In this document: one piece after another, positions 23,220 to 34,490 of the stretch | Position numbering within the stretch: position 1 is the stretch's first letter | How the letters are laid out: the number at the start of each line of letters is the position of its first letter | NCBI RefSeq assembly: GCF_040802235.1 | Contig: NC_133161.1 | Location: forward strand, 144,823,121-144,887,120 | Length of the DNA: 64,000 nucleotides | From: Manis javanica | Taxonomy: Eukaryota; Chordata; Mammalia; Pholidota; Manidae | Direction: 5' to 3' | Notes under the pieces: model-generated | Databases searched by the model: none | What the model saw: the letters and a program-made list of their open reading frames with translations, nothing else | Told to the model about the DNA's origin: nothing | Program-made: the position numbers and the translations under genes

Positions 23220-23760
23220 GGTCCCACAGTCGTGGAGAGGCGCTGGTATAGCCATACTCCCTCCGCAGGCCGACCCTGAGACCTGCTGGTAGCCGGCCGA
23301 CTCCTAGCCCGGCGGACGCCCCGTCCCAGAACGTGGCCCCAGGGCCACCAGTGAAGGTGGTCCAGGGTCTCCCGCCTCGGGATGGAGACAGGCTGGGGGC
23401 GCCGGCAGAGCTGGGCAGCAGGCTCTGTGGGGCTGGTGCCAGGCCCTGGGGCAGGCAGGCTTCGAGGAGGGGGGCAAAGTGTTCGGAGCGCTGGCACGGT
23501 TCTGTCCAGCAGGTCTATTATATAATAATCACCATCTATCAGGAAGCCAGGCAGCTGGAGAGAGTGGGGAAGCCAGGATGCCCGGATCCGCTCCTCCTCC
23601 AGCCTCAGGAAGGTGTCTCCACCAAGCCGGGGGCGTGAGCGCAGTCTAGAAGTAAAAGGATGTGGGGGTCGAGGGGCAAGTGAGGGGCTCTGGGCAGTCC
23701 GAAGGCGGCCCCGAAAACCCCGCCCCCAGAACGCTGACTGACAGTGCCCTGAGCCAATGA
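23220..23760. promoter_or_regulatory. CpG-rich patch, possible promoter
   Basis: CpG density rises locally (for example 23275-23340 and 23690-23730). A GC-box-like GGGGGCGGGG on the minus strand near 23730 sits beside an inverted CCAAT (ATTGG on the minus strand) near 23756. No transcript can be shown from sequence; it could be a minor alternative promoter for BCL9L or for a minus-strand transcript. Confidence 0.3.
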
Positions 23761-23991
23761 TTGAAGTCACCGTGGGGCTTTTAAAGTTAACTCTTTCTTG
23801 GGTCCTTAAGTTGCCTTAGGGGGAAACAGTTTTTTCCCAGGAACCTTTCTCCTGCATCCCTCCCATCTGCACGGGGTGGGTAAGGAGTACCAGCTGGAGG
23901 ATCCTTTCATACTAGTTACTCCAGAAAGTAATCTCATAATCAGCAGCCCTTAGCACCTCACCTCGCAGCCCAAAATATGTATTACAAAATG

Positions 23992-23992
<1 letters not shown>

Positions 23993-24044
<52 letters not shown>
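23993..24044. repeat. (TG)n microsatellite
   Basis: About 26 uninterrupted TG units. Confidence 0.97.
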
Positions 24045-24046
<2 letters not shown>

Positions 24047-24769
24047 GTGTACACCCTGTGACCCTGTGACTCCAGAAGCCGGTCCGCGTTGCCCTGGCAC
24101 ACTCACACCGCCACGAACAGGCACCCTCACACACCTATACTCAAGCCGGCAGTGACACCGACACTGGCTGACACACCTGTGCCACATTCCTCGTGACACA
24201 GTGACACACAGATAACACGGAAACACACGGCGATTCCCCTAATTTGCCAGTAGAGGGAGCCGCTCGATTCTAGCAAAGGGCCACCGGCCTCTCTCTCCTC
24301 GCTCACTCCAGGGTTCCACCCAGAACTCGTGGCTGCCCCGAGCTCAGCTCCGCGTCCCAACCTGGAACCTACGCTGGGGGAATGAGTCAGAGCCCCACCC
24401 AGGGGAGCTCTCTACATGGCTGCTTCACAAGACGTGCCGAATACTCTTGAACTTACTGTGAACCACATATAACAGACCCCTTGCAACACAGCCACCACTC
24501 ATCCCTACAGAGGTTGTTTTTTGGACCTACTGTGAATTGGATATTGTGCCAAAGAGATCATAACAAGCCCAGGTGGCTCCTCACCTATGTAATGGGAGAC
24601 AGATCCATGTAAATGGGGTGGACCCTTCCTTCTAACAAGCATCCTCTTTGAGAAATAGCTCTCTGGCCTTTTGGCTCCTCTTACATGTGCAGGAGCCTGG
24701 AGAGGGGAGAGGAAATTAACCCTGTTTCCATGGGTCAGGTGCTATCTTAGGTTCTTGGATCTTTCACAC

Positions 24770-24905
24770 CAGAGCTCAGCCTCTTGGGCTTCAGTTTTCT
24801 TTTCTTTTAAATGGGAATAACACTGACCTCATAGGGTTGTAATGATTCAATCCCTAATCCTGCTTGGTGCTTGGCACAGCAGTTAGTAGGCATTTGGAGA
24901 AGTTT
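24770..24905 (+). repeat. MIR fragment
   Basis: 'cttcagttttcttttcttttaaatggg', 'gacctcatagggttgtaatgattc', 'gcttggcacagcagttagtagg' give the MIR order. Confidence 0.78.
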
Positions 24906-24913
24906 TGTTGATT

Positions 24914-24922
24914 AGATCAAAG
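24914..24922 (+). promoter_or_regulatory. TCF/LEF-type motif
   Basis: AGATCAAAG is a full match to the TCF/LEF Wnt-response core. It lies about 1.3 kb before the BCL9L CpG island. A nine-base match can occur by chance, so function is speculative. Confidence 0.25.
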
Positions 24923-25059
24923 CACGATCAAGAGATAACGTGTATAAAAATGCTTTGTAAACTGCGATGGTAGGCACCCACATGGGTTATTATGTTATCT
25001 TCTTTCAGGGTTATTCCCCCTTCTCTACCTGTGCCTCCCAGACCTTGCCCAGTGCCCAG

Positions 25060-25330
25060 CTGCTGACATCATACCCATCAAGTGAGTATATACTGAAGCT
25101 GTACTCTGAACCCAGCACTTGGGCACTGTGAGGAATAGAGAGCCGTGAGAAGCGTGGTCTGGGCCCTCAAGAATCTGAGGCAACCAGACATACATACAGG
25201 AGAAACAAGATAACCATATAAATAGGTTCTCAGTTTGTGTGGCATGAATGTGATATGTGGTCAGAAGAGAGAGTGGCCAGTGAGGGCCAGAGCTACCTGG
25301 GAACCATCTGTAAAGAGGAGCAGGGGATAG
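25060..25330. repeat. ancient interspersed repeat fragment
   Basis: Phrases such as 'cccagcacttgggcactgtgagg' and 'gggccctcaagaatctgagg' resemble the unassigned repeat at 6115-6425. Confidence 0.4.
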
Positions 25331-25439
25331 AGCAGAGGAGCCAGTTGGCAAGAACAAAGAGGCTTGCTAGTGCCCTTTCTTTCCGAGGCAGTCAGTGCTT
25401 GTTACATGTTGGGATTAATTCTCTGGGATGCAGAGAAAG

Positions 25440-25640
25440 TGCCCTGGGATAAGAAGACCCAAATTCTGGTCCTGGGCTTACCACTTTCTATCTGTGCAAC
25501 TCTGAGTAAGTCCCTCACTAATGCTAGCCTCAGTTTCCTCACCAGTGTAATGGGGTCATAACATCTTTCTCACAGGTTTGCGGTAAACATTGAAATAACA
25601 CAGTGAAATGCTTTTTAAATGTGCTTTACAATTTCTTTTT
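25440..25640 (+). repeat. MIR SINE
   Basis: 'cttaccactttctatctgtgcaac', 'agtaagtccctcac', 'cctcagtttcctcaccag' and 'acagtgaaatgct' show plus-oriented MIR. Confidence 0.8.
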
Positions 25641-25668
25641 CATTGCATCTACCCTCCTAGAGGGTCTT

Positions 25669-25670
<2 letters not shown>

Positions 25671-25724
<54 letters not shown>
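25671..25724. repeat. (GT)n microsatellite
   Basis: About 27 uninterrupted GT units. An imperfect GT-rich tract follows at 25940-25976. Confidence 0.97.
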
Positions 25725-25726
<2 letters not shown>

Positions 25727-25779
25727 CACTTTGAGTTTAGAAGAGAGTTCTTTTGAGAAGACAAAGGTTTCACTTCTAC

Positions 25780-25920
25780 ATTTTCTTAGCATCCACTTTG
25801 CGCTGCTGAGGATTGAGACGAAAAATTCAGTCTATGTCCTCAAGGACCTCATGGTCTACTAGGAAAGAGAGATGAATAAAAAGATGCTCAGTGCATAATG
25901 AATGTGGGTGGGTGCAATGA
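25780..25920. repeat. ancient interspersed repeat fragment
   Basis: 'gcatccactttgcgctgctgaggattgagacg' and 'cctcaaggacctcatggtctac' fit the same unassigned old repeat seen elsewhere in the window. Confidence 0.4.
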
Positions 25921-26620
25921 AGAGGGGGGACCCAGTAGTATGTGTGTGTGCGTGTGTGCGTGTATGTGTGTGTGTTGGGGGCTGGGGGGAGTCCAGGCAA
26001 CTCCCACTCCTTCCAATCAGTGTAGACAGGAGGGTAGGTTTGCCAAACCTCTCCCTAGCCTGGGATGTTGATGCGTCTCCGCAGTCCCCAGGAATGGGAG
26101 GAGAGAAGGATGGAACCCCCTCCCCATTCCCAGGCCAACTTGCCTCCTGCTAGCCGGCCGGGCGCCTTACCGAGTCAGACCACTGGGAGGCTGGGGGAGC
26201 CTGGTTGGGCGAGGAGGCGAGCGAGATAGGGGAGCTCTTATTTTGACAGGGGCCTCTCCGGGCTCTGGTATGAAGGCAGAAGGAGGCAGCCAGAGAGCCC
26301 CGATGCTTATTCAGGCTGGGGAGAGGAGCCGAGTGGAGGGGCGAGCGAGGCTCCGGCAGCGCAGGGGAGCCCGGGGAGGCGGCGGCGCGCGGCGGAGCCA
26401 GTGGCCGGACATGCCCCGGATCCGGGGCCGCTGCACCACTGCCGCCGCCCGGAGCCAGCCGGCCGGACGCCCGCACGCCTGGGTCCCCAGGCACCGCGCC
26501 GCTCGGGGGCTGCGACCCGGACCCTCGGCGCCCTACCAACAATAAGCGCCCAGACAGCCCCCTCCCCGCCCTGCGCCCGCCGTCCCCGCGGGCCTCGGGG
26601 AAAGTGAAAGGAGGAGGCGA

Positions 26621-26647
26621 AGGAAGGAAGGAAGGAAGGAAGGAAGG
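26621..26647. repeat. (GGAA)n microsatellite
   Basis: About seven GGAA units inside the CpG island. GGAA is the ETS-factor core, so length variation here could matter for promoter activity. Confidence 0.9.
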
Positions 26648-26759
26648 GAGGAGGAGCAGGCGCCGGAGCCGTGAGGTTCGGGGCCGAGACCCCAGCCCCG
26701 AGCCCCGGCCGGCGGGTGTGCGCGCTCTCCCGCCGCTGCCCGGCGCCCACGACCATGCT

Positions 26760-26984
26760 CCGCGGTTGGGAGGCAGGAACCCAGGCGCCCAGCGACCCCC
26801 GGATACCCTCTCCCGGGCCGGGCGGGTATTGAGATCGAGGCGTCCAGGATCAAAAGATCACCGCCTGCCCGTCCCCCTCCGCACCTCCAACTGGCGAGCA
26901 GGAGGACCCCAATCCACGTACCGACCCTGACCTGGTCATGGCGTCCAGCTCCGGCCTGGCGTGAGGACCCACGACCCGCGCGAG
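26760..26984 (+). other. BCL9L: possible untranslated first exon of BCL9L
   Basis: The donor CGAG|GTGAGG at 26984/26985 is the best plus-strand donor at the end of the CpG island. The 5' limit is arbitrary. RNA data would be needed to fix it. Confidence 0.3.
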
Positions 26985-27010
26985 GTGAGGGGTGGGCTGG
27001 GGCTGAGGGC

Positions 27011-30000
27011 GAAAGTCGTGCCGAGCCAGCAGAGGCGGGAGGAGGGAGATCCAGTTTGAATTGGGGAGAGGAACCACAGTCTGATTGTCGTTGCCCTCTG
27101 GCACGCACCCCCTGACTGTTTAAGGGGTGGGGGACACCCCCAGGGGTAGCGGAGACTACTCTTGGGCTCCCAGTCAGGTTGGCAGCCCCGGAGCACAGGG
27201 GGGAGGGCTGAGGGGCAGCCAGGGGACCCTGCCACCCCAGCGCCGAGAACAAGGCCGGCCTTGGGCCAGTTGGAGCGGCAACCCTGCCCTGGGGGCTTCT
27301 GGGAGATGTAGTCCCCCTCCCAGGCTAACCAGCCCCTTGGGTCCCAGCACCCCCGCATTTCTTCTTGGGCTCTAGGGAGCCTCCAGAAGGAAGTACATTG
27401 ACTGGGACTGGAGATTACTGGGGGTCACCCTCTGTCCCCAAGCACTGCCTAGGAGAATAAGGGGCTGTGACTGGAGGAATCTCCCCTGCCAAGGATTCTT
27501 AGTGATGTGGGCTTGGCTGGGGTGGGTGGGGTAGTCACACAGTTCCTTGGAGGTGTCCATGCACGCTAAGGGGAGGCACCCTCTGGCTTGGTCTGGAGGA
27601 GCCCTTGGGGAAGGACTATGGGGAAGAGGAGCAAGGCTTAGGGCTTCTTGCTTGGCTCGTGTGTGTCCTGTCCCAGGGCTGCTGGGGTTTGGTTTCAGGA
27701 GAGGATAAGGGGTACTTCTCCCTTTTCCCTCTTGGGAGCTGAGTAGGAGAGTGTCCCTGACAGTCTGGGAGGCTGGAGGGTGTCTCTCTGGAGCAGTGAA
27801 GCCAGGATCAGCTTCTGTCTGTCCAGCTTCCTTCCTTCCGGGTTTCTCTGATACCCTCCCCTCCCTCCTCCCTCGGTCTGTCTGCTGCTTGGGGTGTGTG
27901 TTTGTGTCTGTGTCTCGGGGGGCCTCTGCTGCAGGAGGAAAAGTGTGGCTCTGGGAGAGGTGAGCTGAGCATGTGGTTGAGCCCTGGGAAAGGGGCTTGG
28001 AGGCCCCCTTGATCTTTGGCCTCGGTTTCCTGTTTTACCTAGGAAAGCTGTCTTCCCCTCTGTATCTGCAGTAACCCTGCTGATGCCCCCGGGCAGCTCT
28101 CTGAGTGAGACCTGCAGGGGGGCGGGCTTCCACTCCTCTTTTACTCCCCCTCCTCAGCCTCACCACGGAGTAGCCACTTCTGGGCTGGGGCTGTCTGGCT
28201 CCTCTGCAAGTTTGGCTGCTTGGGTCAGGACCACGATCTCATGACCCCAGGGGAAGAGCATGTTCAGGCCCTGTCCTTCTGGTGTCAGCTCTGAGGTGCC
28301 TGCTGATAGAAGCCTCAGGTCAAGGCTGAAAAGAGGTGAGGAAGGTGAGGGGCAGAGGGAGTCTGGTGCCAGGAAGAAAGGCACTGCCTCCACCAGGCTC
28401 CTTGGCTTTGGAGAATCTGGCCTGGAGTTTACTGCTTACCTGTGTTGCTCCTGACTTGGGGTGGGGTGGCGTTGATGTTAGAAAGGGTACCCATGAGGGG
28501 TAGAATACCTAAAATCTTGGATCCAAAGTAATTCTTGTGCTTGGGGTGGCAGGGGCCCCATGGCTGGAGATGGGTCCTGGAGGTCCATATGGGGACTCAA
28601 AATGAGTTTCTAATTACTGGGGTGAGAGTTAAGGTGGGAAGAGATTACAGAGTCTTGGAGAAGGATTGGTGTCTACAGAAATCTGGGAAGAGTACGCAGT
28701 GGTAAAGTGGGACCTAGAGAGCTTGCTTGTGGAATCCGTAGTGGGCAGCCATGACTCTGTGTGAGTAGTTCCTGCCTCCTAACTTCGGGTACCTGGGTTA
28801 AACGGGAGCCCTGGGCTGGAGACTCAGTGTCCGTGAGCAGGCAGAGCAGTAGCCTTTGGGCAGAGGCCTAGTGGGTGGCAGTGTTGATTCAGCAAGAGCT
28901 GGAATGCCCGGCACCTGCTTTAGATTAAAAGATGTCTGCAAAGGCGGGGTGGCTGGGATGGAGCTCCTTGGGGCCTAGGAATGGTCTGGAAGGAAAGGAC
29001 CAGGGTTACAGGCAGCAGCTCTGGCAGGAGTGGAGGGAGCCAGCAGTCACCCAGCTCTGCAGCCCCTCCTCCAGGGACTCTAAGACAGGAGCCGGGGGCA
29101 CCATCACACTGCCTCTGGTGCCACAGGCTGAAGTTCTGTCCCAGTGCCCCCACAAGTGAGGGCAGTTGTGTGGAGCCAGGGTGTCTGAATGTCCAGTCTT
29201 CCCAGGACCAGAGGCCTACAAAGAGGTGCAGGCCCTGGGGTTCTTGTTGCCCTGATGCCATGTTTACTCTTCCTAAAGCTCCTTGGTTGCTGGTAATGAG
29301 GCACCCTAAGAGCCTGGGCACCGAGGGGTGACAGGGAAATGGCATCCCTTCTTGTGCCAGGAGCCCTGGGCACTGACCTGGTCCTGACTGGAGGGAGGGG
29401 GCAGAAGGGGTGGCACCGTGGGAAAGTGGGCTGCTGTGGGAGCCAAGCGGGTACAGGCTGGGTGCCGCGGGCAGGGATCATCTGCCAGGCCCGCTCTCCC
29501 TGGGGTGGGGCTGGCTGTTCCAGGGACTGGCTCGACCTGTTGAGCGCCTGGCTGCTCTAGCTTGGCATCTGTGCCCCTGCCTGCCAGCCCTGGCAGCTGC
29601 ACCCCAGAGCCCCCCTGTGGGGGCTGTGCCCAGGGGTCTGGGGAAAGGGGTTCTGACTGGCCAGGGGCCAGGCTGGGGGGCACCCTGTGTGTGCTCAGTT
29701 TCCCTAAGTCCTGTCTTCTAACTAGTGAGCCGGCGTGGGAGCCGGCTGGAGGGCCAAGCAGCCAGAGGCCAGTAGCTGAGAGGCTGGGTGACGGAGGCCA
29801 CAGCTAGAACTCCTTGTGTGCTGCATGTCCCTAGGACCGGTGGCCCTGAAGGCAGCCTGGAATTTCCTCTGCTGGGTGCCAGGGCCAGGCCTCCAGAGCC
29901 CCACCCCCCAGCCCGGCCTGACCTCCCCTCCCTGGGAGAGAGCTGTCCACTTTCCCTGGAGGTCGGGGGAGGGGCAGTAAGGGCATTCGGCTGCCCTGGG

Positions 30001-33000
30001 GGGATGGGGGGGGGACTTCCTGGGTGTAGGGGTGTGTTGCGCTGCCTCGGTCTCCCCAGAAGCCCTCACTCCTGTGGAGAGGAGGGAAGCCCAGGGTTCC
30101 CAGAGAGATGCCCCTCCCTCTGCCCCACTCCCTGAGTGTAGGCAGTCTTGGGCCCCGTGGAAGGAAGATCCCTGAGCCCTGCAGGCCCTTGCTGTTTCCC
30201 CCTCCCCCCAGCCCCTCGGCTTTAAGCCCATCCCGGGGCCCTGATAGCCAGTGGGGAGGCGGAGCCAGGGTTGCCCCTCTGTCAGGGAGAAGGCAATCAC
30301 CATGAGCCGCGAATGGGGTAAGGGGGTCCAAGCAGGCTGCCCCTTCCTGTCAGTCCTGATGGGAAGGGCAGCCCCTGCTGCCTTCCTACTTTTCCAGCTA
30401 GCCTCCTTTCCAGCCTGGGCCTCCCTGCCCCTGCTAATGCTGGTGTCTCTTCAGGTCCCCTTCCCCAGGGGCTGGGACTCTCTCTGTCCAGCCTCCTCTT
30501 CCAGCGGGCTGCTGGCCCTGCTCTGGCCTGTCCTCCCCTCCCCCTCACTCTCCACCCCTTCCCCAGCCTCAACCAGGAACGGCCCTGAATCCAGCATTTC
30601 CAGCATTTCGAAACCAGGATTGTTTTGAAATCCCTCCGTACCTCTCCACCCCCGTGGCTCCCCCCCTCCCCACTGGCCCAGAACTTAGTCCTCTAATCTG
30701 ACTTCACGCTGTGCATTGCTGGGGGTGTGTATGAGTTTGTGTGCTAGCACATGGCCACGTGCGTACTACTGATGTGTGTGTGTGTGGGTCCCAGGGTGTG
30801 TGTATCTTCTGTTGTTAGCAGTTCTGTGCAACTGGCCCATGTCATTGGTGTTTCTTGAGTCTTCTGTGAGTATGGGAGCTTCTGTGGGGCTCAAGGAGCC
30901 GTTTTTGGGGAGTTGGGGGTATTTGTAGGAGGGATCTTGGATGTGTGTCTTTGGGAATTGTGTCTGTTTATTTCAGTTGCACGTGTGCCCAGGTTCTTTG
31001 AGGGGCATATGTGCATATATGTGCACATGCGTGCCGTCTGCTTCTGTTCCTGCCTCTCTTCTACTCCCTTGGAACATGTCTGGAGGGTGTCGTCCCCTGG
31101 TCTCCCTGCAGCTCCCTAGGGCATGAAGTCCTCTGTCCTTTGATAGGGAGGTTTCCTGTAACGGGGCCAAGGCTTCTGGTAGTTCTGGAGTCCTTGGAGA
31201 GAAAGCAGTGGAGTGGGGAGATTTGGGCATAGACTGTCCCCAGGGCTGGCTCTCTCCCCTGTCCCTTCAGTTCCCTAGCAGCTGGAGGGATCCAGCACCA
31301 CCTGTCTACCCCTTCTTGTCCTCTTAGTTCAGTGGTGGCTGCCACAGGGAGGCCCAGTGCTCTAAAGGAAAGGGCTGGGGAACAGGAGGTAACCCTCCGC
31401 CCCTGAGGTCACTTGCTTCATTGGGGACAAGGAACAATGTCAGACCTGGGAGCTTGCTAATTTAAGGCTCAGAAAAGTTGCCTTCTCTAGCCAGGGGGAG
31501 ACAGCAAAACAAGACAAGGCACTAATTTTTCCAGCCTGAGCAGAAGACAGAGGGGCCTGGAATCCTAAGGGGTGATGTGCCACCCCAGAAATATGAGGTG
31601 TTTGGGGTGGGGCCAGCTGCCATTGTAGCCTTGATCCTGGCAAGTTCTTGATGTCTGAGCTCATTCCTGTCACCTGCAGTTAGTTTTTCGCAGGAGGGAA
31701 GGTTGTCAGGGGCTTTTTCTTTTTTTTTCTGAAACAAGGGTGGTGATCGAGTTGTCAGGCACTGGAAGCCCTGATACCTGACTGACTGTCTCAGTTGCCC
31801 ATCCTGGGCTCGCAGGCTGCGGCTGAGGGCTTTCCTCTAGAGAAGCACTTGTGGCAAAGGAGTGCGGAAGAAGAGGGCTGGCGCGTTAGGGGCCGTGGGT
31901 AGGAGTCAGGGGCCTGTGGCGACAGCAGCACGAGGTAGGCAAAAGGATAAGCTGTCCCTTTTTACTCCCTGCCCATCGCCTCTGGTCCCAGGACTCAGTG
32001 GGAGGAAGGGAGGGGTGGAGGCAGGTCCCTACAGTGCTTAGTGACCCGGCTGGGGCAGGGCCTGGGCAAGGAATTTTCAGTTTGTTTCTCAATCTCTGTC
32101 TCTGAGACACGCGCACACACACACGTCACTGCAGACACCTCCAGGAGATGTGGCCGGAAACGTCCCCCAGGTGGCGGCAGGGCAGGGCAGTAGTAGATGG
32201 GGCCCTGTGGAGCCAGCCTCATTCTGGCAGAGGTTCTGAAGTTGTCCCCTAGAACTAGAAACTGAGTCCAACACAAGGTGCCCCCCCCCAGCTCCTGCAT
32301 CCTGGACCTGGGTGCCACACAGGCCGGAGAGGGTTAAGTCTGGTTGGCGGGGACACCCCCGCCCCCTCCCCAAGTGCAGTGAGGGAGAGGGAGGGGTGGC
32401 TAGCAGCTTGCTCTAGTTGGCGTCTCTCCCAGAATTCTTCGGAAGAGAACTCCCCTTTGACCCCCAGTACAAACTGAGCCCAGCCACCCGCCTGCCTGTG
32501 GGAGCTTCACACAGCCCCTCCTACCGAACCGCAAAGCCCATCCAACCAGGCCAGGTCTCCAGGATTTCAAGTCTGCAGGGGACCAGGGATATAGCCAAGG
32601 AGACCACACAGGGACACGGGACCCACACCATTCTTTTACCTGACATAAGATAACCCTGGGGTGGCTGGCACTGGAAGCTAGGGTCCTCAGGCTCCCCTTC
32701 CATCCCTCCCCCCAGGTCCTCAGGCTGGGTCGTGGGGTCACCCTCTCTCCCTGTGGGGCCCAGCTTTGAAGGAACTACAAGGCATCTTCCAGTGCCTTCT
32801 CTCCCAGGTCCAGGATAGGGAGGGGGAGTGCAGTGCAGCAGCTGGGTCAAGCCTGGCTCCCCGCCAATCCACAGAAGTCCTGGAGTTGGGGTTGGTGTCC
32901 CAGTAGCTCAGAGACTTCCTGGAGCTGCAGGCTGCGTGTCTATGTGTGCATGTTTATGCGGTGTGCATGTGGGGGCGGGGCTGGGGTCATGGGAGGAGCA

Positions 33001-33051
33001 GGGGCCCAGACTGCTGGCCTGGGGCCTCTAGCTCTGACCCTCTCTCCACAG
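27011..33051 (+). other. BCL9L: probable BCL9L 5' intron
   Basis: GC-rich sequence without splice-supported coding exons. Short GT-rich patches occur near 30770-30800. Many open frames on both strands have no recognisable motifs and are best explained by base composition. Confidence 0.5.
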
Positions 33052-33107
33052 GGAACCCCCACCCCAGACCACACCCTTGAGCCTGATCCCGACACGCCAT
33101 TCCTGAG
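33052..33107 (+). other. BCL9L: candidate untranslated exon of BCL9L
   Basis: A 56-base segment between a strong acceptor (pyrimidine-rich ...TCTCTCCACAG) and a strong donor (GAG|GTGAGA). Neither flank looks like a repeat. It lies between the presumed first exon and the start-codon exon. Only splice-site strength supports it. Confidence 0.35.
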
Positions 33108-33557
33108 GTGAGAGGTCTCTGTGCTTCTGCGTCCCGGCTGATCTGTCTGCCACAGCCTCCCGCTTGGCTTTTTGTCCTGGGCGCCCTCCTCTTGGCTTTC
33201 TGCCCCCACTTCTCGTTTCATTTCCCCCCTCCCAGAGGAGGAGGGTAACAGTCTTACAACCTGGAACCTGGCAGGGAGGTGGGGGCGGCGGGACTGGGGC
33301 AGGAAGGGTTAAAGCACCACTTCAGTGAAATCCCCAGCCCTCTTAGCTGGATCCCTTCCCCCGGGTGGGGGGCGGGGATCTCCTGCCCTCTGGCCCCAGG
33401 AGGGCAAGGTACGATTTCCTGGTCATCCCAAGTACCAGCTCCCGGCTCGCTGCCTCTGCTGGCTTTGGCCTCAGCTGGCTAAGTCAAAGCCAGGGTGGCT
33501 ACCAGCCACTGTACTGTGGCCCCTGCCCTGCCCCGGACGCCCCGAAGGACACACACG

Positions 33558-33559
<2 letters not shown>

Positions 33560-33591
<32 letters not shown>
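33560..33591. repeat. (CT)n microsatellite
   Basis: About 16 CT units, preceded by a short CA tract. Confidence 0.95.
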
Positions 33592-33593
<2 letters not shown>

Positions 33594-34304
33594 CTCTCTC
33601 CCTACTGCCATCCCCTCCCCCATCCCTCCCCTGTCCTTACTTAGCAACAACTCCCTGAATTCACAACAAACATGCCGGTAGGCTCCTGGTCTGACCAGGG
33701 AAAGCTGGAGAACGCTGCGGACCGGGAGGAGGCAGGTCTCCTAGACTGTCCTGGGAGGGAGGGCTCTTCCCGTCTGTCCACCCTCCCTATGGGAGGCCAC
33801 TACCCTGCAGAGACCCAAGGAAGTGGTCCTGTTTCCAATGCAGTGAATAAAGTGGGGAGCAGTGACAGGTGTGGCTGAGCAGGTGGGGATGCCACCCCTC
33901 ACTAGTGAGTCCCACTTGATCTCTGACCCCATCTGGGGAGTGAGAGGGGTTGCAGACTCCCCTCTAGTCTTTGGGTCCCTTTCAACGGGGCCCTGTGCTG
34001 TTTTGGCACCTAGCCTTGCCACCTCCCCTGACTCTTAGGGGCCAGGATAGATGAGGATGTAACAGGCTGGGGGTGGCCAGGGCTGGGGGCAGCCCAAGAA
34101 CTTTGCTCTCAGAGCACCTGCCAGGCCAGGCACCTGTTGGTGGGTGGGGAGTGGGGCCTCTCTTTGATCTCCTCCCTGTGCGGGAACGGTGGCCTCCAGC
34201 TAGGGCCTGGTGCACATCAGGAAGGAGTGTGTGTGGGATCGAGCGTGAGGCTCCCACTCGGGTCCAAGCACAGAGGGCTGGCACCAGGGCACATCTGGGT
34301 ATAT

Positions 34305-34490
34305 TGTGAAGTGGCTAAGAACCCAGCCGCGGACTGCTTTCAAATCCTGACTCTTCTGGTTCTGGGCCGTGTGCCTTAGGCAAGTTACTTAACTTCCATG
34401 TGCCTCGGTTTTCTCAGCTGTAGAGTGGGGATAATAAAAGTACTTTCTAGTAGAGATGTTCTGAGGATTAAGTCAGACTGCATGGGAAGC
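34305..34490 (+). repeat. MIR SINE
   Basis: 'gaagtggctaagaaccca', 'caaatcctgactcttctgg', 'gccttaggcaagttacttaacttcc' and 'gtagagtggggataataaaagtac' give a near full-length plus MIR. Confidence 0.88.

Larger units (their letters stand above)
26150..27010 (+). promoter_or_regulatory. BCL9L: CpG island, probable main BCL9L promoter
   Basis: Dense CpG and GC content with many GCGC, CCGG and CGG words, best at 26330-26760. It stands in the right place and orientation for the 5' end of BCL9L, whose human gene has an untranslated first exon and a long first intron. A good donor, CGAG|GTGAGG, follows at 26985. No TATA is seen, which fits a broad CpG promoter. A (GGAA)n run lies inside it. The transcription start is not determinable by eye. 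Confidence 0.65.

Noticed and set aside
23993-25724. Spaced simple repeats considered as a CRISPR-like array
   Set aside because: They are dinucleotide microsatellites in a mammalian genome; there are no repeat-spacer units.
26533-27252. 239-codon minus-strand open frame in the CpG island
   Set aside because: Stop codons are rare in such GC-rich DNA. The translation has no recognisable domain and is Arg/Gly/Pro/Ala biased, as expected by chance.
30011-30020. GGGGACTTCC, a perfect kappa-B site
   Set aside because: It is the end of a long G run in intronic DNA. A single match is too weak to report as regulatory.
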